Source: Deinococcus peraridilitoris DSM 19664 (GTDB lineage Bacteria > Deinococcota > Deinococci > Deinococcales > Deinococcaceae). From it: 64,000 bases of DNA. The position numbers were made by a program, and so were the translations under genes. The notes under the pieces are model-generated. The model was not told the origin of the DNA, made no database searches, and saw only the letters and a program-made list of their open reading frames with translations. This document shows positions 10,034-19,913 of this stretch, one piece after another (position 1 is the first letter of the stretch; every line of letters begins with the position of its first letter). The stretch covers positions 1,071,001 through 1,135,000 of the forward strand of contig NC_019793.1 in NCBI RefSeq assembly GCF_000317835.1, given 5' to 3'.

Positions 10034-10482
10034 AGTGTCCTTACTGCTCTGCACCGGACAGCAAGGTCGTCAATTCGCGCGCCAGTGATGAGGGCAGCGC
10101 CATTCGCCGCCGACGCGAATGCCTGGCCTGCAACCGGCGCTTCACGACCTACGAGCGCGCGCAGCTCGAACCCCTGATGGTCCTCAAACGGGACGCGCGG
10201 CGCGAAGCCTTCAATCCCGACAAGCTGCTGCGCGGCCTGCTGCTCGCGTCCGAGAAACGTCCGGTGCGTGAAGACACCCTGCGCGCCTTCGCGTACGGCT
10301 TCGAGGATGATTTCGGCAAGGCCGAGATCACCAGCGAGGACATCGGCAAGCGGGCCATGAACTTCCTGCGTCCGCTCGACGAGGTGGCCTACATCCGCTT
10401 TGCCAGCGTGTACCGCGAGTTCGACAGCCTGGAGCGCTTTATCGAGGAGATTCGCGGGCTCAAGGACAGCGAAGAGTTGTGA
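10030..10482 (+). CDS. nrdR: Transcriptional repressor NrdR
   Basis: 150 residues. NrdR binds NrdR boxes and represses ribonucleotide reductase genes when dATP/ATP levels are high. The N-terminal zinc ribbon has CPYC (residues 3-6) and CLAC near residues 31-34, followed by RRFTTYER. The ATP-cone domain starts at about residue 49 (LMVLKRDARREAFNPDKLLRGL). Length is normal. The gene overlaps the upstream SDR gene and ends 12 bp from a convergent gene. The pairing with a non-catalytic SDR may indicate a nucleotide-cofactor link, but this is speculative. Confidence 0.95.
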   Translation: MKCPYCSAPDSKVVNSRASDEGSAIRRRRECLACNRRFTTYERAQLEPLMVLKRDARREAFNPDKLLRGLLLASEKRPVREDTLRAFAYGFEDDFGKAEITSEDIGKRAMNFLRPLDEVAYIRFASVYREFDSLERFIEEIRGLKDSEEL

Positions 10483-10494
10483 AGAGTCATGGCG

Positions 10495-11418
10495 TCACAG
10501 GTCAAGCGCGCGCAGCACTGCGCGGGCTGCGAACAGATCAAGCGCGCCGAGCCCCACCGACTTGAACAACGTGACCCCGCTTCGGGCCACACTCGCCGTT
10601 CCCGCCACGAGCCGTGGCAGTTCCACGACCTGCCACGGCCAGCCTTCACACTCGGCCTGCAGCAGGTCACCGGCGCCCGCGCGGGCCGCGCGCTCCTGAT
10701 CGACGACCACCAGGGCGCGGCGAACCGCTGCAACATCGGCCTCGCGCATGTCGGGACGAAAGGCGCCCACCAGGTCAAGGTGCTGAGCGCCACGCAGCCG
10801 GGCACCCTGAATCAGGGGCTCGGCTGCGCGCGTGGCAGCGCTCAGCACGTCGGCCCGGTGAGCAAGCTCGGTGGGTGACCGGACCATCTGCGCATCGTGG
10901 CCGGCTTCACGCAAGGTACGGACGAATGTCCGCGCGCCCTCGGGAGTGCGGTTCCAGATGAGCACCTGCCGGTATGGATGCACGTGCAGGTGCGCTTCGG
11001 CCTGCGCGTACGCCTGCGGGCCCGCGCCCAGAACGCCCAGCACCCGCGCATCCGGCGGCGCGAGCAGACGGGCAGCCAGCGCGGAGGTGGCTGCCGTGCG
11101 GCGCTCGGTGAGGGTCCTGGCTTCGATCACCGCGAGCGTCTCGCCGGTCTGGGCACTTTGCAGCACGTACAGCGAGTGAATGGTGGGCAGACCACGGGCG
11201 GCGTTGCCGGCATGAACGGTCACGAGTTTGGTGCCCAGGCCCGCTTCCGCCGAGGAGGCCGGCATCACGAGGTAAGCGCCGCCGTCAGCGCCGAGGGCGT
11301 GCCGTTCGGGCATCTCGACGGTGCCGTGCGCCAGGGCAAGCATGGCCTCACGGGCCGCGTCCAATGCCCGCGCAGGGGTCAGGGTACGCGCGACCTCGGC
11401 TTCGGTAACGTAACGCAT
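10495..11418 (-). CDS. Ornithine cyclodeaminase / mu-crystallin family protein
   Basis: The 307-residue protein belongs to the OCD/mu-crystallin family of NAD(P)-dependent enzymes (ornithine cyclodeaminase, alanine dehydrogenase, ketimine reductase types). Visible family blocks are GLGTKLVTVHAGN (about residue 61), ARTLTERRTAATSALAARLL (about 100), the Rossmann loop VLGAGPQAYAQAEAH and DLVGAFRPDMREAD. The exact substrate cannot be decided. The start at 11418 is preferred over the longer frame to 11616 because TATCCT lies 6 nt upstream and the family sequence begins there. It faces nrdR convergently and lies downstream of the liv operon, separated from it by a terminator. Confidence 0.85.
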   Translation of the reverse strand: MRYVTEAEVARTLTPARALDAAREAMLALAHGTVEMPERHALGADGGAYLVMPASSAEAGLGTKLVTVHAGNAARGLPTIHSLYVLQSAQTGETLAVIEARTLTERRTAATSALAARLLAPPDARVLGVLGAGPQAYAQAEAHLHVHPYRQVLIWNRTPEGARTFVRTLREAGHDAQMVRSPTELAHRADVLSAATRAAEPLIQGARLRGAQHLDLVGAFRPDMREADVAAVRRALVVVDQERAARAGAGDLLQAECEGWPWQVVELPRLVAGTASVARSGVTLFKSVGLGALDLFAARAVLRALDL

Positions 11419-11424
11419 GCCCTC

Positions 11425-11430
11425 AGGATA
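11425..11430 (-). promoter_or_regulatory. -10 box, leaderless type
   Basis: On the minus strand TATCCT, 6 nt, then the ATG at 11418. Confidence 0.55.
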
Positions 11431-11543
11431 AGCAGAACGACGCAATCGGCCGTGGTGGTCTGACGTGTGCTCAGCCCGGGAAGGCTTGCTCGGGAAGGCC
11501 TGGTGCCCAGCAAGCGGAATTTCCCGAATGGGCCGCAACCAGG

Positions 11544-11583
11544 AAAACGAGCGGGAAGGCGTCACCTTCCCGCTCGTTTTTTG
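11544..11583. terminator. Bidirectional terminator after livM
   Basis: A stem of up to 16 bp (core ACGAGCGGGAAGG with its complement) around loop CGTCA, with T runs on both strands. It ends the minus-strand liv operon and separates it from the cyclodeaminase gene. Confidence 0.8.
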
Positions 11584-11591
11584 ACGTCCGT

Positions 11592-12545
11592 TTACGCGCG
11601 TCTGCGAGCCCACCACTGCTGCAGTGTGCCCACCACGCCACGGCGGAAGAACAGCACCACGATCACGAAGACCAGACCCGTCACGATGCCCACCGGCACG
11701 TTGGCCGTGGTCAGTACGTCTCGCAGCAGCAGCACGATGGCCGCTCCTACCACCGGGCCGAACAGCGTGCCCGTACCACCCAGCAGCGTCATGATGACGA
11801 CCTCACCGGAAGTGCGCCAGTTCACGACTTCCAGGCTGACGACCCCGTGGCCGAACACGAACATCGCGCCCGCCAGGCCGGACAGCCCGGCCGAAATCAG
11901 GAAGGCGGTGAACTTGAAGCGCGCGGGCGAATACCCGACGCTGCGCGCGCGGGTTTCGTTGTCCCGTACGGCTGTCAGGGTTTTCCCAAAAGGCGAGCGT
12001 ACGGTCCGGTACGCGATCAGCATGCCGATCACGAAGATGGCCAGCGCGAAGTAATAGCGGTGCACGCTGTTGGTGAAATCCAGCCCCAGCAGGTCAGGGC
12101 GTGCCAGGCCCTGCTGGCCGTTCTCACCACCCGTGACGTCGGTCCACTGCAGGGCCAGGAAGGAGATCATCTGCGCGAAGGCCAGCGTGATCATCGAGAA
12201 ATAGATGCCAATCGAGCGCACAGACAGAAATCCGATTGGCACGGCAATCAGGAGCGCGGCCAGCGTGCCGCCCAGCATCGCGACTGGCACCGTCTGACCG
12301 TGGCCCAGCAGGTACCCGGTGGTATACGCGCTCACACCCCAGAAGGCCGCGTGGCCGAAAGACAGCATGCCGCTGAAGCCGAAGAGCAGATCGAAGGCCA
12401 CCGCGAAGAGACCGAACGCCAGGATGTCGAGGGCCAGCACCGGGTACATCAGGTGCGGCAATGCCAGCAGCAGCGCACCCAGCCCCAGCAGCCAGGCGGC
12501 CTGTCCGTTGCGCGTTCGCGCGCCCGGCAGCGTCAAGGTTCTCAT
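11592..12545 (-). CDS. livM: Branched-chain amino acid ABC transporter permease LivM
   Basis: A 317-residue inner-membrane permease with eight or more hydrophobic segments. The LivM pattern is clear: GFSGMLSFGHAAFWGVSAYT near residue 56, FLSVRSIGIYFSMITLAFAQM, and YRTVRSPFGKTLTAVRDNETRARSVGY carried at about residues 180-206, the cytoplasmic loop that contacts the ATPase. It forms the translocation pore with LivH. Its ATG overlaps the livH stop by 4 nt. It is the last gene of the operon. Confidence 0.93.
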   Translation of the reverse strand: MRTLTLPGARTRNGQAAWLLGLGALLLALPHLMYPVLALDILAFGLFAVAFDLLFGFSGMLSFGHAAFWGVSAYTTGYLLGHGQTVPVAMLGGTLAALLIAVPIGFLSVRSIGIYFSMITLAFAQMISFLALQWTDVTGGENGQQGLARPDLLGLDFTNSVHRYYFALAIFVIGMLIAYRTVRSPFGKTLTAVRDNETRARSVGYSPARFKFTAFLISAGLSGLAGAMFVFGHGVVSLEVVNWRTSGEVVIMTLLGGTGTLFGPVVGAAIVLLLRDVLTTANVPVGIVTGLVFVIVVLFFRRGVVGTLQQWWARRRA

Positions 12546-13429
12546 CTCGCCTCCGGCAGGCCAAAGAGGCCGTTGGGACGCACCAGCAAGACCAGCGCCA
12601 TCAGCACGAAGACCAGCGTGTTGGCGATCGGCGGATAGATGGCCGAGCCCAGCGCGACCAGCACGCCCACCGCGAAGCCGGTGATGACCGAGCCCGCGAT
12701 GCTGCCCATCCCGCCAATCACCACCACTGCGAAGGTCACGATGATCAGCTCCGAACCCATGTACGGCTCGACGCTGTAGATGGGCGCGGCCAGCACTCCG
12801 GCAATCGCGGCGAGTGCCACGCCGAAACCGAACACGATGGTGACCCATTTGCTCACGTCGATCCCGAAAGCCTGCGTGACAGTGGGATTTTCAGTGGCCG
12901 CGCGGATGACCGCGCCAACGCGGGTGCGCTCGATGACATACCAGGTCAGCGCACAGATGACGATCGCGAACGCGATCACAAAGAGGCGATAGGTCGGAAA
13001 GAACACGAAGCCCAGGTTGGTCGCGCCCACGAGTTGCTCGGGAATGGTGTAGGGCGCGCTCGACACCGAGTAGCGTGTCAGCATGATCTGCTTGACGGCG
13101 TCCTGGATCAGCAGTGTCAGGCCGAAGGTGAGCAGCAGGTTGTAACTGTGGTCAAGACCGTACAGGCGCCGCAGCAGCCCCCGTTCAAGCGCCACGCCAA
13201 TCGCGCCCACGATCAGGGGCGCCAGCAGGAGTGCCCACCAGAAGCCGATGCCCGCGGCCTGCCCCAGCGCAAAGGCCACAAAGGCCCCCAGCATGTACAG
13301 GGCGCCGTGCGCGAAGTTCACGATGCGCAGCATCCCGAAGATCACGGCCAGACCGAGGGACAGCAACGCAAAGAACGCCCCGTTGACGAGGCCGTTGAAA
13401 ACCTGGATCAAGAGCAGCTGGGTGTTCAA
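12542..13429 (-). CDS. livH: Branched-chain amino acid ABC transporter permease LivH
   Basis: A 295-residue permease. LivH features include the N-terminal FNGLVNGAFFALLSLGLAVI, FGMLRIVNFAHGALYMLGAF, the ATPase-contact loop RTRVGAVIRAATENPTVTQA and the final membrane segment before RPNGLFG. I place the start at TTG 13429, after AGGGGG and just past a hairpin. The longer frame from 13477 would be translated straight through that hairpin and adds a basic repeat-derived tail (ERKRAKRAFPF) unlike the family. It pairs with LivM. Confidence 0.88.
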   Translation of the reverse strand: MNTQLLLIQVFNGLVNGAFFALLSLGLAVIFGMLRIVNFAHGALYMLGAFVAFALGQAAGIGFWWALLLAPLIVGAIGVALERGLLRRLYGLDHSYNLLLTFGLTLLIQDAVKQIMLTRYSVSSAPYTIPEQLVGATNLGFVFFPTYRLFVIAFAIVICALTWYVIERTRVGAVIRAATENPTVTQAFGIDVSKWVTIVFGFGVALAAIAGVLAAPIYSVEPYMGSELIIVTFAVVVIGGMGSIAGSVITGFAVGVLVALGSAIYPPIANTLVFVLMALVLLVRPNGLFGLPEAR

Positions 13430-13440
13430 GAGGGCCCCCT

Positions 13441-13475
13441 GGAAAGGAAACGCGCGCTTTGCGCGTTTCCTTTCC
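13441..13475 (-). terminator. Intercistronic hairpin between livJ and livH
   Basis: A perfect 15-bp stem GGAAAGGAAACGCGC with loop GCTTT, 10 bp after the livJ stop. There is no long T run, so it more likely protects or attenuates the message than ends it fully. Confidence 0.65.
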
Positions 13476-13484
13476 ACCTGACAT

Positions 13485-14693
<1,209 letters not shown>

Positions 14694-14763
14694 GTATTCC
14701 TCCAGGAAACGGGACAAGGGGACGGGGCGAGATGACAGGACGGAAGACCGATCAGGGTGCCGA

Positions 14764-15509
<746 letters not shown>

Positions 15510-15513
<4 letters not shown>

Positions 15514-16256
15514 GCGACCTCCTCGCCGAGGTAGGCCTCGATGACCTTGGGGTTGCGTCTGACTTCATCGTAGCTGCCGCTGGCGAGGACGCTGCCGTAC
15601 TGCAGTACGGTGATGCGGTGCGCCAGTTCGGCGACCACGCTCATGTTGTGCTCGACCAGCACGACCGTGCGGCCCTGCGCGACCTGCCGCACCAAGCGGA
15701 TCACGCGCGCCACGCCCTCAGAACCCATTCCCGAGGTGGGCTCGTCAAGCAGGAGCACCCGCGGATCCTGAGTGAGGGTCAGGGCAATTTCCAGGTGGCG
15801 TTTCTCGCCGTGTGACAGGTCGGCCGCCGGACGGTCGGTCAGCGGTGTCAGGTCCACCAGGTCGATCAGCTCGCGCGCGCGACCTTCGTACTGACGCAAA
15901 GCCTCGTCCGAGCGCCAGAATTGCCCGGGCAGATTCGAACGTGACTGCAGCGCGACCAGCAGGTTGTCAAGAACGCTAAGGCTGCCGAACACGCTGGAAA
16001 TCTGAAATGAGCGCGAAAGCCCTTTGCGCACGATGGCCTCGGGGGGAAGCTGCGAGATCCGTTCACCGTACAGCTGCACCTCACCCGCGTTGGGATGCAG
16101 GTGTCCGGAGAGCAGGTTGAAGAGGGTGGTTTTTCCGGCGCCGTTCGGGCCGATGATGGCGTGAATTTCACCTTCCTGAACGTCCAGGTCAACTTGATTG
16201 GTCGCGCGGAAGCCGCGAAATTCCTTGATCAGCCCTCGGGCAGATAATGCCGTCAT
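15510..16256 (-). CDS. livG: Branched-chain amino acid ABC transporter ATPase LivG
   Basis: A 248-residue ABC ATPase with Walker A GPNGAGKTTL (about residue 36), the LivG-type KGLSRSFQISSVFGSLSVLDN, signature LSHGEKRHLEIALTL and Walker B VLLLDEPTSGMG. It is the first structural gene of the liv operon. It has no good ribosome binding site of its own. Instead AAAGGAGG sits 4-5 nt before the ATG of an 8-codon frame whose TGA overlaps the livG ATG, so livG translation probably depends on that leader. Confidence 0.93.
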
Positions 16257-16279
16257 GACTCAATGCCGCGCTGTGGCAT
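16253..16279 (-). CDS. 8-residue leader peptide MPQRGIES coupled to livG
   Basis: ATG 16279 follows AAAGGAGG by about 4 nt, the best ribosome binding site in the region. The frame reads Met-Pro-Gln-Arg-Gly-Ile-Glu-Ser and stops with a TGA that overlaps the livG ATG (ATGA). The architecture says ribosomes load at the leader and restart at livG. It may only raise livG expression, or may sense translation state. The peptide has no run of branched-chain codons, so classic attenuation by its own codons is not indicated. Confidence 0.55.
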   Translation of the reverse strand: MPQRGIES

Positions 16280-16356
16280 GTAGCCTCCTTTCGGTAATCG
16301 TGCTGTGTGATAATCGTAACATCCGCCGATAACAGTCGTGTTACACCACTGGCCTC

Positions 16357-16362
16357 TATCCT
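16357..16362 (+). promoter_or_regulatory. -10 box, leaderless type
   Basis: TATCCT, 6 nt, then ATG 16369. Confidence 0.5.
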
Positions 16363-16368
16363 GAAACC

Positions 16369-17553
16369 ATGACTACCCGCAACAGCCCGGTCGCTGTCGT
16401 CTCGTCGCGTGGAGCGCAGCGTCTGCGAGAAGGTAAGGTCTGGGTCTACCGCTCGGACACGGTCGAGCTGCCCGAGCGGCCAGGCCTGTATCCGGTTCTT
16501 GACGTGCGTGAGCGGACACTCGGCTGGGCGCTGGTGAACGCGGCAAGCGAGATCAGCGTGCGGCTGCTCACCCGGGGTGAGGAAAGTGCCGATGAACAGC
16601 TGATCACTGCGCGTCTCGACGCGGCGCTGGCCTACCGCAGCTCCCTCAAGCTCAGTGCAGACGCCCATCGCCTGGTGCACGCCGAGGCCGACGGCCTGCC
16701 GGGGCTGGTGGTGGACCGCTATGGGGATGTGCTGGTCGTACAGAACGGCACGGCGGCGCTGGAGCCGTATCTGGGTGTCATTGTGGACGCGCTGGTCCGT
16801 CGGCTGCAGCCTCGCGGCGTCCTGGCACGTCACGAGGGACGCGTGCGGACGCTCGAAGGCCTGGAAAGCGGCACGTACACGCTCTACGGTGAGGTGCCCG
16901 ATAAACTCACGGTGCATGAACCGTCGGCGCGGGGCGAGGTGAAGTATCTTGTCGATCCGTACCGGGGGCAGAAGACCGGTGCGTTTCTCGATCAGCGCGA
17001 AAACCGCCTGCTGCTCGGTCAGTACGCGTGGGGACAGGCCCTGGATGTCTTTTCGTATCACGGCTCGTTCGGTCTGCACCTTGCCGGACAAGCCGAGCAT
17101 GTAGAGCTCATCGACGCGTCGGCGCCGGCCCTGGCGCGGGCGCGTGAAAATATGGAGCTCAACGGGTTTGGGAACGTGACGTATTCCGAAGCCAACGCCT
17201 TTGACCGTCTGCGCGAGCTGAAGCGCGAAGGCGGCGTCTACGGCGCGATCAGCCTTGATCCCCCCGCGCTGGCCAAGCTGAAAAAAGATCTGCCGAACGC
17301 GTACCGCGCCTACAAAGAGCTGAATTTGCGCGCTTTGCGCCTGCTCGACGTGGGCGGCGTGCTGGGTACCACCTCGTGCTCGTTTCATGTCTCGGAGAGC
17401 GAATTCTACGGCATGCTGCAGGACGCGGCGGCCGACGCGGGCGTCCGGGTGCGGGTGCTCGCCAGGAGAGGCCAGGCCATGGACCATCCGGAACTGCTCG
17501 GCGTGGCCGAGACGCGCTACCTCAAGTTCGCCCTTGTGCAGCGCCTGGGGTAG
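16369..17553 (+). CDS. Class I rRNA large-subunit methyltransferase (RlmI-like)
   Basis: A 394-residue S-adenosylmethionine-dependent methyltransferase of the RlmI/RlmK type, which modify 23S rRNA cytosines. A PUA-like RNA-binding domain covers about residues 1-75 (RLREGKVWVYRSD). A central domain follows with GLPGLVVDRYGD and TGAFLDQRENR. The Rossmann domain has ALDVFSYHGSFGLH, ELIDASAPAL and the motif SLDPPALAK. A late TTSCSFHVS block carries a Cys near the active site, as in m5C enzymes. It has a leaderless-type promoter and is divergent from the liv operon. Confidence 0.88.
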   Translation: MTTRNSPVAVVSSRGAQRLREGKVWVYRSDTVELPERPGLYPVLDVRERTLGWALVNAASEISVRLLTRGEESADEQLITARLDAALAYRSSLKLSADAHRLVHAEADGLPGLVVDRYGDVLVVQNGTAALEPYLGVIVDALVRRLQPRGVLARHEGRVRTLEGLESGTYTLYGEVPDKLTVHEPSARGEVKYLVDPYRGQKTGAFLDQRENRLLLGQYAWGQALDVFSYHGSFGLHLAGQAEHVELIDASAPALARARENMELNGFGNVTYSEANAFDRLRELKREGGVYGAISLDPPALAKLKKDLPNAYRAYKELNLRALRLLDVGGVLGTTSCSFHVSESEFYGMLQDAAADAGVRVRVLARRGQAMDHPELLGVAETRYLKFALVQRLG

Positions 17554-17633
17554 AGCTTTGCAACTGGAACACCTTTTCGGTCGGGCCTGTCGCCCTCACC
17601 ACCGCCAGCTGGTTCACGGCAAGCCGCGCAGCT

Positions 17634-17639
17634 TACAAT
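17634..17639 (+). promoter_or_regulatory. -10 box, leaderless type
   Basis: TACAAT, 6 nt, then ATG 17646. Confidence 0.6.
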
Positions 17640-17645
17640 AAAGGC

Positions 17646-17939
17646 ATGACGGACGACTTCTCGCCCCTCTTGCCGGACCCGTCGATCGCCGCGGCAGATG
17701 ATGCTGCCGGACTTTCCGGGGTACCCGAACACGCGCTGAGCGATCAGCTCGAACAGCTGGGAGGGCATCTGGTGTGGCGTGTCGGCAAGCACGAGGCCAG
17801 TGACGACGTGGTGGTCCGGCTGGGATACGCCTCGTCGACGCCCCGCTTCGCGCACCTTCCCCGTCTGCGCAGTGCCAGCGACAGTGAACTTCAGGACGCC
17901 CTGGAGCGTGGAGCGATCATGATCGAGTGGGTCGACTGA
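17646..17939 (+). CDS. Small acidic protein, possibly DUF3248
   Basis: 97 residues, acidic, without membrane segments or Cys. The best conserved-looking part is GGHLVWRVGKHEASDDVVVRLGY (about residues 39-61), then a short C-terminal helix ending in EWVD. I think it is the Deinococcus-restricted DUF3248 type but cannot confirm this. Function is unknown. The start is supported by a TACAAT box exactly 6 nt upstream. It precedes another small lineage protein on the same strand. Confidence 0.65.
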   Translation: MTDDFSPLLPDPSIAAADDAAGLSGVPEHALSDQLEQLGGHLVWRVGKHEASDDVVVRLGYASSTPRFAHLPRLRSASDSELQDALERGAIMIEWVD

Positions 17940-18017
17940 GTGGCGCGAATGCTGTTGCTCGATGCGTCCCGGGTAACGAGGGTCAACCGACCCTTTTGCC
18001 TGGCACCGCTCACAAAA

Positions 18018-18053
18018 GGCGCCGCGAGGGTTTCGGCTGTTCCCTGCGGCGCC
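18018..18053 (+). promoter_or_regulatory. Bulged hairpin before the 18065 gene
   Basis: GGCGCCGC-G-AGGG pairs with CCCTGCGGCGCC around an 11-nt loop: 12 pairs with one bulge. The ribosome binding site CGGAG begins 2 nt after it. Confidence 0.5.
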
Positions 18054-18064
18054 CCGGAGCCTTC

Positions 18065-18526
18065 GTGATTTTCGAGGCTCAAGAGCATTTCGTGCTGCCG
18101 TATCCGGGAAGCGAGGATGAGGCGCGGTCCTTTCTGCGTGACCCGGGCCGCAGCCTGCGTGCCGTATCGTTCCTGCGCGCCCTGCGCTTTGACGGCGGGA
18201 TCGTGCGCTCAGAACTGGCCGTGAACATCCCGATGTTCGGGGATCTGGTCCTTCCTTTCGAGAGCGAGGTCACTTCTACCGCGCAAGGGGCGCTGCTGAC
18301 CCCCCGCCCGTTGTCAGGGCGGGCCTGGGCTGAAGTGGGCGGGCTGGGCGAGGTTCAAAGCGGGCAACTGGATTACCATCTGAGTTTCCGCGTGCACATT
18401 TCGATGCCTCAGGCTGAAAAATGGGGTGGCGCGGCCTTTGAAAAAATGTTTCAGGCAACCGCGCGCAAGACGCTCGAACGGGTGGCTCAGGAGTTTCCCG
18501 CAGGCGTGCGTGCGGCCATGCCGTAG
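18065..18526 (+). CDS. Conserved protein, possibly DUF3809
   Basis: A 153-residue protein with alternating hydrophobic beta-strand segments and a C-terminal helix (KTLERVAQEFPAGV). The shape, VIFEAQEHFVLPYPG..., NIPMFGDLVLPFES and LSFRVHISMPQAEKWGG, suggests a START/polyketide-cyclase-like cup, as thought for the Deinococcus DUF3809 family. I am not certain of the family. GTG 18065 is preferred because CGGAG lies 5 nt upstream; an open frame continues upstream to 17927 but without support. It may be co-transcribed with the 97-residue gene. Confidence 0.6.
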   Translation: MIFEAQEHFVLPYPGSEDEARSFLRDPGRSLRAVSFLRALRFDGGIVRSELAVNIPMFGDLVLPFESEVTSTAQGALLTPRPLSGRAWAEVGGLGEVQSGQLDYHLSFRVHISMPQAEKWGGAAFEKMFQATARKTLERVAQEFPAGVRAAMP

Positions 18527-18550
18527 CCCCGACCCATCCTGATTTACCTC

Positions 18551-18577
18551 CAGGGACGAATGACGTGTTCGTCCCTG
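18551..18577 (+). terminator. Terminator
   Basis: A 10-bp stem CAGGGACGAA / TTCGTCCCTG with a 7-nt loop. A T-rich stretch follows about 10 nt later. Confidence 0.55.
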
Positions 18578-18762
18578 CAAACGTTACTTTTTTCATCTTT
18601 GTGAAAACTGCCCGAAGTACGCTGTAGTGACCCTACCACAGCGACGAATAAAGGCTTCCCCAACCTGGCGGGACGCTGGAATCGCTTTCATGAGTCGCAT
18701 CCTCCATTTCGTGCCTCAGCACCGCCTGAACAGTGCCTCTTTTAAACTGGGCACAGGCGCAT

Positions 18763-18792
18763 TTGACAGCGCTTTCAAATTCAAGGTAAAAT
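18763..18792 (+). promoter_or_regulatory. lacI-type gene promoter with overlapping operator
   Basis: TTGACA (18763-18768), an 18-bp spacer and TAAAAT (18787-18792). The near-palindrome TTGACAGCGCTTTCAA (18763-18778) covers the -35 box and looks like a LacI-family operator, so the regulator probably represses itself. Confidence 0.7.
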
Positions 18793-18805
18793 GAGGCATT
18801 CAATT

Positions 18806-19819
18806 ATGAAAGCGACCGTCACCCTCGAACAGGTGGCGCTTGCCTCGGGAGTCTCGGTCAGCACCGTGTCTCGAATCCTGAACGGCAGCGCCAACGTCAG
18901 CCCCAACAAGCGGGCGGCGGTGGAGCAGGCTGTCGCGCAGCTGGATTACAAGCCCAACGTGCTTGCCCGCGGCTTGGCGCGTGGGCGCACCATGAGCATC
19001 GGCGTCGTGACACAGGACGTTTCCAGCCCCTTTTATGGCGACATGCTGCGAGGCATCGAACACGGCCTGTCCGGCAGCGGCTACCTGCCCATCTTTGCCG
19101 ACGGGCACTGGCATCCCGAAGAGGAGAATGCGGCCATCGACGTGCTGCTGGGGCGCAAAGTCGACGCGCTGATCGTACTGGGCGGCGCGGTCGCCGACGA
19201 ACGGCTGCTGGAAGTTTCGGCGACTTTGCCCCTCCTGGTCTTCGGGCGCCAGATTCCCGAGATCGCCGAGCAATGTCTGCGGCTGAACAACGAGCGGGGC
19301 GCGTACCTGCTGACCAAACACCTCATCGAATTCGGTCATCGGCGAATCGCGCACATCGCCGGGCCCAGCGCCCACCGTGACGCGTGCGACCGGCTTGCCG
19401 GATACAGGGCCGCCCTCACCGACGCCGGGTTGAACGTCATTCCCGAACTGATTCTGGAAGGCGACTTTCTGGAGTCGTCGGGATTCATGGCTGCTACCCG
19501 CCTTTTCGAGGGCCGCGAAGTCTTCAGCGCCATTTTCGCCGCCAACGACCAGATGGCCTACGGCGCACGCCTGGCGCTTCACCGCAAAGGCGTGCGCGTT
19601 CCAGATGACATTTCCCTCGTGGGTTTCGACGATCTTCCAAGCTCTACGTTCTGCACCCCCCCGCTGACCACCGTTCGACAGCCTACCTACGACCTGGGTA
19701 TAGCCGTGGCGGGCAGTGTACTTCGTATGCTTGCCGGTGAACGTCCCCGCTTACCCCACATCGAACTTCAACTCGTCCTTCGTGAATCCACCGCGTTGCT
19801 GCGGCCCGGATTGCCTTAG
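18806..19819 (+). CDS. LacI-family transcriptional regulator of the beta-glucoside cluster
   Basis: A 337-residue repressor. The N-terminal helix-turn-helix is TLEQVALASGVSVSTVSRIL (residues 4-23), followed by the hinge region DYKPNVLARGLARG. A periplasmic-binding-like effector domain follows (IGVVTQDVSSPFYGDML, DALIVLGG, HRRIAHIAGP, SLVGFDDLPSS). It should bind a sugar or oligosaccharide and release the operator. ATG 18806 starts right before the HTH; the upstream in-frame ATG 18791 lies within the -10 box. Matching operators at its own promoter and before the transporter gene point to local control of the importer. Confidence 0.9.
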   Translation: MKATVTLEQVALASGVSVSTVSRILNGSANVSPNKRAAVEQAVAQLDYKPNVLARGLARGRTMSIGVVTQDVSSPFYGDMLRGIEHGLSGSGYLPIFADGHWHPEEENAAIDVLLGRKVDALIVLGGAVADERLLEVSATLPLLVFGRQIPEIAEQCLRLNNERGAYLLTKHLIEFGHRRIAHIAGPSAHRDACDRLAGYRAALTDAGLNVIPELILEGDFLESSGFMAATRLFEGREVFSAIFAANDQMAYGARLALHRKGVRVPDDISLVGFDDLPSSTFCTPPLTTVRQPTYDLGIAVAGSVLRMLAGERPRLPHIELQLVLRESTALLRPGLP

Positions 19820-19863
19820 CCTGGGAGGTCATCAACCGCCGAGTTCGCTCTGAGCCCTGTTTT

Positions 19864-19879
19864 TTGAAAGCGTTGTCAA
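19864..19879 (+). promoter_or_regulatory. LacI-type operator before the sugar importer
   Basis: TTGAAAGCGTTGTCAA. Its complement, TTGACAACGCTTTCAA, matches the site at the regulator's promoter at 15 of 16 positions. It lies 34 bp before the binding-protein start. Confidence 0.7.
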
Positions 19880-19913
19880 CTTCAAACCACTTCTGTCTCC
19901 CAAGGAGAAAGCC

